Origin: Candidatus Hydrogenedentota bacterium
Lineage (GTDB): Bacteria > Hydrogenedentota > Hydrogenedentia > Hydrogenedentiales > CAITNO01
DNA length: 5,925 nt
Direction of reading: 5' to 3'
NCBI GenBank assembly: GCA_903922535.1
Contig: CAIXUF010000942.1
Coordinates: forward strand, 1-5,925
Position 1 is the first letter of the stretch. Every line of letters starts with the position of its first letter. Under the pieces are notes generated by a model. The model saw nothing but the letters and a program-made list of their open reading frames with translations, ran no database searches and had not been told where the DNA came from. The position numbers and the translations under genes are program-made. Shown here piece by piece: positions 1-5,925 of the stretch.

Positions 1-1
1 C

Positions 2-526
2 ATCCTCGGGCGCGACCTCGGCCTCGTCTATGGCCGGTATACGGGTTCGAGCGTCCCGACGGCAACCTTCCTGCCGCAGGTGGGCGAGTTCCTCTTGATC
101 AGCGCCAAGGTCCAGGGCAACGAGAGCTGCCCCAAAGCGCCGCCGCTGACCTGGATTGCAGACGGTCAATGTCCGGCCCAATGGATCATCAACCCTCCTG
201 TGCCGACGCCCGGGACACCCATTCACTTCTCCGGCCCCACGGCAACCTTCGCCAATGCGTGTGTCGCCATCTCAACGCTTGGCACCCCCCGGCTGGCCAT
301 TGACCCGGCCAACCAGCGGATCGAACTGGTGTTCGATTCCCAGCCCGGCCCCGTGGCCTGCCCGATGATCTACGCCCCCGTTTGCGGCTTGGAAGGGATC
401 CTCCCCCCGCTCAAGGAGGGAGTCTGGCTGTTTCTCTGCCAGCATCCCGACCTGGTATTCCAACTCAGCTTTACTGTGCAAGGGCCACTGCCCGACAAAG
501 CCGACAGCACCCGCGCGCATTCCTGA
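2..526 (+). CDS. C-terminal part of an unidentified, probably secreted protein (partial, open at left edge)
   Basis: The frame is open from the first complete codon at base 2 to the TGA at 524-526, giving 174 visible residues. A GTG at 80 could be read as a start, but the frame continues upstream without a stop and no ribosome binding site precedes it, so this is most likely the tail of a longer protein. I do not recognise the family. Visible traits are many Pro, Gly and Cys residues, alternating hydrophobic beta-strand-like stretches (RLAIDPANQRIELVFD, GVWLFLC, LVFQLSFTV) and a GILPPLKEGVW segment that resembles the 'GPLPxGxW' turn near the end of extracellular beta-sandwich domains. There is no membrane segment or sorting motif at the C-terminus. 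The PTATF peptide occurs twice, 60 residues apart. A beta-rich exported protein is inferred; function is unknown. It converges on the large minus-strand gene and is not part of its operon. Confidence 0.6.
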   Translation: MLGRDLGLVYGRYTGSSVPTATFLPQVGEFLLISAKVQGNESCPKAPPLTWIADGQCPAQWIINPPVPTPGTPIHFSGPTATFANACVAISTLGTPRLAIDPANQRIELVFDSQPGPVACPMIYAPVCGLEGILPPLKEGVWLFLCQHPDLVFQLSFTVQGPLPDKADSTRAHS

Positions 527-710
527 AAATCCATCGGGTGCTTCTTGGCGTGAATCCATTGCCCATATTCTCTTTGGTAAGGCAACGTTGATGGGGGCAG
601 GGCAGTCCCTTCCCGCGCTTCACCAGCCCATTACCGGGCCACACCAACCTCAACTCACGCCTCAGAAGCCCCTCTTCACACCAACGTTTGCCTCACAATA
701 CGCGTGATTT

Positions 711-731
711 GCCCTCTGGGAAGAGGCTTTT
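711..731 (+). terminator. Weak candidate rho-independent terminator for the plus-strand gene
   Basis: CCTCT at 713-717 pairs with AGAGG at 722-726 across a GGGA loop. G711 can pair with C727 if C712 bulges out. Four T residues follow at 728-731. The order stem then T tract fits plus-strand transcription ending about 200 bases after the stop at 526. The stem is short and the T tract minimal, so this is a tentative call. Confidence 0.25.
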
Positions 732-777
732 CCGCCCCCCCCAAAAAAACCGCCTTTCCCCTATTCGGGCAAGTTCA

Positions 778-796
778 GGGTCTTTGGGAGAGACCC
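778..796. repeat. Perfect 6-bp inverted repeat (hairpin) in the convergent intergenic gap
   Basis: GGGTCT at 778-783 is exactly complementary to AGACCC at 791-796, with a 7-base loop. No T tract follows on either strand, so it is not a standard intrinsic terminator. A smaller hairpin, CGGC-AAAAA-GCCG, follows at 807-819. Either could contribute to ending or stabilising transcripts from the two converging genes, but they may be chance in GC-rich DNA. Confidence 0.3.
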
Positions 797-1074
797 GTCA
801 AACCACCGGCAAAAAGCCGTACCAAAGAAGGGTGCTGCGCTCCCGATGGGAATGCGGCCTGGGAACGCCAGTCTTCCGAATTGGCTTTCCGCCGCTTTGT
901 TCGTTGTTGTTGGACCCTCACTTTTCCTGCCCGACATGCGGCAGAAGATCTTTGGCGATTCCGGTCTTGATTTCTGCCACGGGCCTCGCCTTTCTTTCAA
1001 TCAACCGATGATTTCTCACAGCATCTCCCGTTTGACCCTGTTGCTCTTACAGCAGTTGGACGGGACACATTTCA

Positions 1075-1093
1075 CCAGTGGCTAAGCTACCGG
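1075..1093 (-). repeat. Imperfect hairpin directly after the stop of the large gene
   Basis: Read on the minus strand, an imperfect stem begins three bases after the TAA at 1096-1098. Five pairs (one of them G-T), then one A/C mismatch, then two G-C pairs close a 3-base loop (TTA). The transcript downstream shows no T run, so it is not a convincing intrinsic terminator. It could act as a 3' end stabiliser; the evidence is structural only. Confidence 0.2.
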
Positions 1094-1095
1094 CT

Positions 1096-4000
1096 TTATC
1101 CCCGATTGGGCGCGGGGAGGATGTCAATGCCCGCATGGTCGGGCCGGATGCGGAACCGGACACACCATACCGCGTTGTTGCCCGCATCATTCGCGGCATG
1201 CCCGCCACTGCTGATGTAGGCGGCGAAAAAGGAGCCGTCTGGAAGCTCCATGGCTTTGCCGTAGCCGTAGGACATGTCAATCGGAAACCCATAGTTGGGT
1301 GCTGGCGCGACCCAGGTCAGGCCCCCGTCCGTGCTGAAAATTGCGCGCAATCCTCCGGCCCCGTAGGAACCGTGCAGACAGAGCAGGGTTCCGTCCGCCG
1401 CGACTTTCAGACTTGGCGCGAAGAGGCGGATGCCGAACCCGGCAGGCTTCGTCCAAGTGCGGCCCTGGTCTTCCGACCAGCAGATATCGCCTTCCGGACG
1501 CGCGATCAGGACAAGTCGCCCGTCCGACAATTCCGCCACGCTGGGCTCGTAGAGGTCGTGGTCCGTCCCCACGGTTGAGACCAATTCCCACGACAGGCCT
1601 GCATCCCGCGAACGCAGCAAGGCAAGCGATTCCGGGCCCCCATCGGCCGGTTTCCCATTTATAACCAGAAGAACTGAACCGTCCTTTGCCAAGACCATGG
1701 GTCCGTCCGATTCGTCGGAAACAAAAGGCGACGGGAGCGGCCTTGGTTCGGGCTGCCACGTTTTGCCGCCGTCGGTCGAACGGATGACATGGGTGCGGCA
1801 TGCCAGCGCGGGGTCGGCTTTTGGGTCTTCCGCACCCGTGTAGGTGAAAAACGAACAGAGGATTGTCCCGTCGGACAGTTCAAGGAGGCTCGGGTGACGA
1901 TCATCGGCCGGGGTGTCAATCAACGTCTCCGGTTTGCTCCACGTGCGCCCCTCGTCCGTTGACCGCGTGAGCATGGCCCTGCCGCCCGTGGGCGCATCCA
2001 TATCCGCGGGCATCCCCATTTTGACGTACTCGGCCAGCGTTTGCGGCGGATAATGGACCGGCGTGGGGGGAGATGCGTGCCAGTAGCCCGCACTGAAACC
2101 CACGAGCCATGCGCCGTCGCGAAGCCGCGCGGGCGATTCCCAGCCGACGAAGCCCCGATAGCCCGGAAACGGATCGGGCTGGTTGACGCCCGGACCGACG
2201 ATCACGCCCCGGCATTCTGAAGCTTTGGTCTGGGATTCGCCGCCTGTGACGACCTCGACGCGGACAGGCTTGGCCGCCACGCGCTGGATGTCCTTCGGGA
2301 TATTCCAACGGACGGTTTCGCAACGGACTTGCTTGTCTTCGCCCCTATAGGAGTAACTCGTCACCAAAGTTCCGTCGTCCAATTGCACCGTGCGGCCGAA
2401 CCCGCCGCCGCTGTCCTGGTCGTTCGGCGTCTGCGTGTCCAGAAGAAAGCGCGGCTGGTCGAAGTTGAAGGCAAACCCGTCCGGCGCCTCAACGCCCAGC
2501 ACCGCCTGAATGCCGAGCGGACGTTTCACTTCGCGGACAGTAAAGTTCAGGAGCAACCGGCCGTCCTGCAGGCGCAGCATCGCCGGATACATTTCGCCAT
2601 AGTCGCCGAAGTCGCGGACAGGCTTCCAGGCATGGCCCTCGTCGTCGGAGCTGAACAGGAGCATGCGGTCATAGTGGTCGGTTTCACCCAGCGTGACATT
2701 GTGTCCGGGCAGCGGGGCAAAGAACTTGCTGTCCACGCGCGCGATGGCATACACCCTGCCCGAGGATGCCTGCCAAAGGACGGCCTCGCCGAAGAACGGG
2801 AACGGATAGTCGTCCCGCACGCCTTCAACCGAGGCGGGATACTCTTCCGACCAGGTCCGCCCGGCATCGCGGCTCCGCCATACGGCATCATGCCCCTTGC
2901 CATTGCCGGACACCAGGAGCATCTGCGAGCCATCGGACATTTCCAGCACGTTGCGCGAGGTGACGGTCTCCGTCTTCGCCGGCCATTCTTCCGGCTGCGG
3001 TCGCGTGGTGGCCCACGTTTTGCCGCCATCCTCGGAACGATGCACATAAGCGTGCGTGAAGCCGTCCGTATTGCGGATGTCCTGCGCAAGCAAATGCACC
3101 GTGACGAGCAGCGTGCCGTCCTTCAACACGGTCAGATAGGGCTCCCGCCCGACGATGTCCGGTTTCTCCGCCGCGGACCACGTCTGGCCGCCGTCGGGCG
3201 AACGAAACAGGAGGATGTCTTCCCGAACCTTGCCGCCGCCGAGTTCGTTGGGCTGGAAAGCGACGGTGACGAGTTCGCCGCCGGGCAGTTTGCCGATGCA
3301 GGGCTTGTAGTCGCCGACGACGCCGAGCGGCACGCGCCCGAGGATCTCCGCGCCGCCCGCCAACGCATTGCGTTTGTCGCGTATGGGACGATAGGCATAC
3401 TTGTTCAACAGTGCCACCGCGCCCAGGTCACCGTGATCCTCCGCGACATCGGCCCAAGCGGCGATGGCCTCGCGGATGTCCGCATAGGCCTGTTCGGCCT
3501 GGCGCGCGGCCTCCACGCGGTCACCCGCCTTTTCGGCCTTTGCCACCGCGCCGAAGCGCTCGGCGGCATCGAGATATTTGACCGCGAAGGTCAGGCGCCC
3601 CACGAGGTAGTTCAGGAAGCGGTGTCCCGTCGGCACACTGTGTTCCAGCGCTGTCCGCAGCTCCGCCAGCGCCCCGGCATAATGGACGTGATCCGCCTTG
3701 AGTTCGGAGGAAAGACCTTCGGCATCATAATGTTTCGTCATCATGCCCGGCACGGGAAATCCAAAGCCCAGCCCGTGTTCATCCAAACCCTTGGTGAGGT
3801 CTTCGACAATGTCCAGCGCGGCCAGTGCGGGCCCGACCGACTCCGCGCCGCAAACCCAGCCGACCAGGTCGCGACAGGCCGCGTCCGGCGTTATCGCGGC
3901 GTCCCAGCTTGCCCGCGCGAGGAAATGGACTGTGGGGTCGAGATCACCCACCGTCCAGTACCGCGTGTAGAACCCGCTCCAGCCATTGCCGCGCAATTCC

Positions 4001-5529
4001 TTCATGAGTTCGCCCAGCGAACCGGTGGCGAGTTGGGGCAGCACTCCGACATTGTCGTCCGCCAGGGTGAATATGAGGTTGACCGGCAGCCCTTCGGGCG
4101 GACGCTGGCGCAGCAGGTCGCGCTGGCGCAATTGGCGGCTGGCGGTATAGTCGATGAAACTCAGGACTTCTCCGCCGGGCGGCAGCATCTTCGCCACGAG
4201 CGGAAACAGTTCCTCCACCACATCGCTGTACACCAGCCGCACATCGGGGAGTCCGCCGGAACGCGCCAGCAGGTTCCGTTCGCGAATCAGCGAATCCAAA
4301 AACGCCAACGCCGACAAGTCCCCCTTCAGCATTTTCTCAACGCGCTCTCCGCCGCCCGGAAAGGCCGTGCGCTGCCGCGCCCTCGCGCACAATTCCTCAA
4401 ACGAGCCCAATGCCTGGATTCCGTAACGTTTGTCCAGGGTTTCGTAGGCCTGCGGCGCCTGCTCCGTCCAGCTTCGGTGCTCCGGCATGCCGACGTGGAT
4501 GTAGTCGGCTTCCGGATACGTTTCAATGTACGCGCGGAATATGGTTGCCACCATCTTGCGCAGCAGCGGGTCGTCCATGGGCTGGTTCTTGCCGGGACCG
4601 GCGGTAAGGTAGCCCAGTTGCGTGGCAGGCTCGGAACCGGGCAGCACAGCCATGAACTCCTTTGGCCATTCGAAAGGCTGAATGGCCAGCCCGGTTTCCA
4701 TGCCGAGCCGCTTTGCCTCCGCCAGGATGCCGTGCGCCAGGGCGGTGGACCGGTCCACGAGGTCTTTCGGCGATACGGCACCGGCCAGGTCGGGATTGGT
4801 GAATTCCGTCATTCCGGCAAATTTGTCATGTCCGATGGTGTCATTGTCGATGGGAAAATGTTCGCCGAAATAGAGTGTGCCGCCCGGCTTTTGCATGCCG
4901 TGGAAACTGTAGTCAACAAAGGGCTGGCACGGCCAGAAGGAGAGGAAGATCCGGTTGTACTTCATCTTGGCGAGTTGACGGAGAAAACTGCGGTTCTCTT
5001 CCAGGCTCCACGACACCGGCCCGTCGGCAAGGTCGTTGACCAGCCGCCAGCAGCGTGTACGCATATTGGGTTCGAGTTTCACCTCCGCCTCCGGAAACCG
5101 GAGCGGGCCAGGCACCGCCGGGAGCACGTCTTCGTGAACGAGATACTGCACGCCCCAACGCTCCACCAGCTCGTAGACGGCCCACAGCACGGCGCGCGGA
5201 CTGCCTCCCGACACAAGCAGCGTGTTCCCGTCCGGCTTCAGCAGTATGCCCTGGTCGCCCAACCCCTCTTTCGAGACCCCAAGCCGAAAGACGCAGTCCG
5301 CCGGCGCCGGCGCGTCGATCACCGGGGCGTCGATGTTGAACAGGGTCTTGACATATCGCTGAAGTTCATCCGCCGCAAAACGAACCAGCGGGTCCGCATC
5401 CGCCGGAAGGACAATCGAGGCATGCGTGTGGTTGTCGGCCGGGGCGGCCGCGCACAACAGGAACACAGCGGCCGCGACAAGTCCCCACGAACGGACATTA
5501 ATCTTCTGAATGACCCGCACAGTCTCCAT
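1096..5529 (-). CDS. Exported multidomain protein: glycoside hydrolase-like barrel fused to two sialidase-like (BNR/Asp-box) propellers
   Basis: This 1477-residue protein probably acts outside the cytoplasm on a glycan. Residues 1-31 form a signal peptide: basic residues R5, K9 and R13, a hydrophobic core WGLVAAAVFLL, and a likely cut after AAPA. C26 lacks a proper lipobox, so a lipoprotein is unlikely. Residues 35-150 resemble the N-terminal alpha/beta domain of GH67/GH20 enzymes (for example LVRFAADELQRYV and AVYELVERWGVQYL). Residues 155-545 show barrel-like strands (RIFLSFWP, TGLAIQPFEW, YIHVGMPEH, RLVYSDVV, VLSFIDYT, VNLIFTLADD); E350 is a possible catalytic acid. Residues 550-720 are mostly helical. 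Residues 725-1085 form one propeller with Asp boxes starting at 777, 832, 886 and 961. Residues 1110-1462 form a second, with boxes at 1190, 1251, 1307, 1352 and 1399 and a DTPADDR segment seen in sialidase-family proteins. No FRIP-type motif is visible, so sialidase activity is not assured. The ATG at 5527-5529 has a strong ribosome binding site. The gene lies 60 bases after the DUF4838-like gene, probably in one operon. Propeller assignment is strong; the barrel family and substrate are inferred. Confidence 0.85.
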   Translation of the reverse strand: METVRVIQKINVRSWGLVAAAVFLLCAAAPADNHTHASIVLPADADPLVRFAADELQRYVKTLFNIDAPVIDAPAPADCVFRLGVSKEGLGDQGILLKPDGNTLLVSGGSPRAVLWAVYELVERWGVQYLVHEDVLPAVPGPLRFPEAEVKLEPNMRTRCWRLVNDLADGPVSWSLEENRSFLRQLAKMKYNRIFLSFWPCQPFVDYSFHGMQKPGGTLYFGEHFPIDNDTIGHDKFAGMTEFTNPDLAGAVSPKDLVDRSTALAHGILAEAKRLGMETGLAIQPFEWPKEFMAVLPGSEPATQLGYLTAGPGKNQPMDDPLLRKMVATIFRAYIETYPEADYIHVGMPEHRSWTEQAPQAYETLDKRYGIQALGSFEELCARARQRTAFPGGGERVEKMLKGDLSALAFLDSLIRERNLLARSGGLPDVRLVYSDVVEELFPLVAKMLPPGGEVLSFIDYTASRQLRQRDLLRQRPPEGLPVNLIFTLADDNVGVLPQLATGSLGELMKELRGNGWSGFYTRYWTVGDLDPTVHFLARASWDAAITPDAACRDLVGWVCGAESVGPALAALDIVEDLTKGLDEHGLGFGFPVPGMMTKHYDAEGLSSELKADHVHYAGALAELRTALEHSVPTGHRFLNYLVGRLTFAVKYLDAAERFGAVAKAEKAGDRVEAARQAEQAYADIREAIAAWADVAEDHGDLGAVALLNKYAYRPIRDKRNALAGGAEILGRVPLGVVGDYKPCIGKLPGGELVTVAFQPNELGGGKVREDILLFRSPDGGQTWSAAEKPDIVGREPYLTVLKDGTLLVTVHLLAQDIRNTDGFTHAYVHRSEDGGKTWATTRPQPEEWPAKTETVTSRNVLEMSDGSQMLLVSGNGKGHDAVWRSRDAGRTWSEEYPASVEGVRDDYPFPFFGEAVLWQASSGRVYAIARVDSKFFAPLPGHNVTLGETDHYDRMLLFSSDDEGHAWKPVRDFGDYGEMYPAMLRLQDGRLLLNFTVREVKRPLGIQAVLGVEAPDGFAFNFDQPRFLLDTQTPNDQDSGGGFGRTVQLDDGTLVTSYSYRGEDKQVRCETVRWNIPKDIQRVAAKPVRVEVVTGGESQTKASECRGVIVGPGVNQPDPFPGYRGFVGWESPARLRDGAWLVGFSAGYWHASPPTPVHYPPQTLAEYVKMGMPADMDAPTGGRAMLTRSTDEGRTWSKPETLIDTPADDRHPSLLELSDGTILCSFFTYTGAEDPKADPALACRTHVIRSTDGGKTWQPEPRPLPSPFVSDESDGPMVLAKDGSVLLVINGKPADGGPESLALLRSRDAGLSWELVSTVGTDHDLYEPSVAELSDGRLVLIARPEGDICWSEDQGRTWTKPAGFGIRLFAPSLKVAADGTLLCLHGSYGAGGLRAIFSTDGGLTWVAPAPNYGFPIDMSYGYGKAMELPDGSFFAAYISSGGHAANDAGNNAVWCVRFRIRPDHAGIDILPAPNRG

Positions 5530-5536
5530 ATGTCAA

Positions 5537-5544
5537 TCCCTTCC
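5537..5544 (-). promoter_or_regulatory. Ribosome binding site of the large exported protein
   Basis: On the minus strand GGAAGGGA lies 7 bases before the ATG at 5527-5529. This purine-rich Shine-Dalgarno-like sequence at proper spacing supports the chosen start, which also places the signal peptide exactly at the N-terminus. Its first base is the last base of the neighbouring hairpin stem. Confidence 0.65.
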
Positions 5545-5565
5545 GCTTTCGCGCGCATGAAAGCG
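5544..5565 (-). promoter_or_regulatory. Intercistronic 7-bp inverted repeat abutting the ribosome binding site
   Basis: CGCTTTC at 5544-5550 and GAAAGCG at 5559-5565 are perfect reverse complements separated by 8 bases (GCGCGCAT). In minus-strand mRNA this gives a 7-bp stem-loop between the stop of the DUF4838-like gene (5590) and the start of the large gene. The 3' arm touches the Shine-Dalgarno sequence. It could be an RNA hairpin affecting translation, processing or stability of the second cistron, or an operator for a dimeric repressor. No T tract follows, so it is not a terminator. The role is inferred; the repeat itself is directly visible. Confidence 0.45.
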
Positions 5566-5589
5566 ATTCTCGTCCGGGGCTCTACCGCC

Positions 5590-5925
5590 TCAGAAGGCGC
5601 TGTCTTTCCATGCTTTCAGCTTTTGTTCAAGGTCAGGAGGACCTTCAAGAATGTTCGTCTGGCCAATGCGCCGTGCGATGGTTTCGAACCGGTCCAGAAT
5701 CTTCGGGCAAGCATCTCCCGTGAACGCTTTGCCGCGGCAGAGTTGAACATAATAGATAGGCAGTCGGTCGCGTTCGACGCGCTGCCGGATTGTGTCGTTT
5801 TCGGCGAGCGCCTCGGCATGATCATAGAGCGCGGTTGCCTGGTCGATGAATTCTTTCGTGAGGAACTCGGCATCCATCGAATAGCGAATCCCGCCCTCCG
5901 GACTCCTCAGGCTCTCGGCATGGTC
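5590..5925 (-). CDS. C-terminal part of a DUF4838-like protein (partial, open at right edge)
   Basis: The visible 111 residues end at the TGA at 5590-5592. The frame is open through the window edge: 16 in-frame codons lie upstream of the internal ATG at 5875-5877, so that ATG is probably not the true start. The sequence is mostly helical and matches my recollection of the end of DUF4838 proteins: a helix with paired acidic and Ala residues (YDHAEALAENDTIRQRVER), then RLPIYYVQL, then a last helical part with RFETIARRIGQTNILEG. DUF4838 proteins are usually large, often exported, and carry a GH20/GH67-like N-terminal domain ahead of a barrel-like region; only the tail is seen here, so catalytic residues cannot be judged. 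The gene is the upstream partner of the large sialidase-like gene on the same strand, 60 bases away, which suggests joint expression and use of a shared glycan. It could instead be the tail of another helical-ended glycosidase family. Confidence 0.6.
   Translation of the reverse strand, partial: DHAESLRSPEGGIRYSMDAEFLTKEFIDQATALYDHAEALAENDTIRQRVERDRLPIYYVQLCRGKAFTGDACPKILDRFETIARRIGQTNILEGPPDLEQKLKAWKDSAF

Larger units (their letters stand above)
527..1095. other. Intergenic region between converging genes; no supported gene
   Basis: This 569-base gap separates the stop of the plus-strand gene at 526 from the stop of the large minus-strand gene at 1096. Short open frames exist on both strands (for example 688-1011 plus and 761-1000 minus). 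Their predicted proteins are rich in Pro, Arg and Ser, lack recognisable domains and have no ribosome binding site, so I read them as chance. The gap is expected to hold transcription ends for both genes. Candidate hairpins lie at 713-726, 778-796, 807-819 and 1075-1093, but none has both a long stem and a good T tract. A C8A7 block sits at 735-749. I see no tRNA, insertion sequence or long repeat. Confidence 0.6.

Noticed and set aside
353..395. CPMIYAPVCG in the left partial protein resembles the start of a Kazal protease inhibitor
   Set aside because: The rest of the Kazal pattern is absent: the following TY.N.C segment and the remaining cysteine spacing are missing, so the match is probably chance.
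688..1011. 107-residue plus-strand open frame in the intergenic gap
   Set aside because: It begins with TTG, has no ribosome binding site, and its composition (Pro, Arg, Ser, Leu rich) shows no domain. Overlapping frames on both strands are equally open.
1078..1578. 166-residue plus-strand open frame overlapping the 3' end of the large gene
   Set aside because: It is antisense to well-conserved Asp-box coding sequence, has no recognisable domain and no ribosome binding site. It is a shadow of GC-rich coding DNA, as are the other long antisense and alternate-frame reads across 1277-5558.
5440..5460. Possible lipoprotein signal around C26 of the large protein
   Set aside because: The residues before the cysteine are F-L-L, without the small residue needed at -1, and a good signal peptidase I site (AAPA) follows.
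5531..5536. TTGACA-like box just before the start codon of the large gene
   Set aside because: On the minus strand it lies between the Shine-Dalgarno sequence and the ATG, so a matching -10 box would fall inside the coding region. It is explained as ribosome binding site spacer.
5590..5877. Reading the right-hand frame as a complete 95-residue protein starting at 5877
   Set aside because: The same frame stays open to the window edge, the segment looks like the tail of a large family, and no ribosome binding site is evident before that ATG.

Overview
The window has no RNA genes, transposases or CRISPR arrays. It looks like ordinary chromosomal DNA from a GC-rich, free-living, polysaccharide- or glycoprotein-degrading bacterium. 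A very large exported protein with sialidase-type propellers sits next to the tail of a DUF4838-like protein. That combination is typical of Planctomycetes, Lentisphaerae, Verrucomicrobia and Hydrogenedentes-type genomes. This placement is an inference from gene content; no marker gene is present.

Layout: (1) Bases 2-526, plus strand, hold the C-terminal 174 residues of an unidentified, cysteine-containing, probably secreted beta-rich protein that runs off the left edge. (2) Bases 527-1095 are a 569-base gap between converging genes. It has a few small hairpins and a C8A7 homopolymer block but no gene I can support. (3) Bases 1096-5529, minus strand, encode one 1477-residue exported protein: signal peptide, a GH67/GH20-type N-terminal alpha/beta domain, a probable (beta/alpha)8 barrel, a helical linker, and two consecutive Asp-box (BNR/sialidase-like) beta-propellers with nine Asp-box motifs in total. 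(4) Bases 5590-5925, minus strand, hold the last 111 residues of a second protein, most like the C-terminus of DUF4838 family proteins, running off the right edge.

The two minus-strand genes are 60 bases apart and probably co-transcribed, with the DUF4838-like gene first. The gap holds a perfect 7-bp inverted repeat that abuts a strong ribosome binding site. Together they suggest a small carbohydrate-active locus working on an extracellular or periplasmic glycan; the substrate cannot be read from the sequence. I do not see a clearly new biological system. The most notable item is the fusion of a glycosidase-like barrel to two sialidase-like propellers in one polypeptide.
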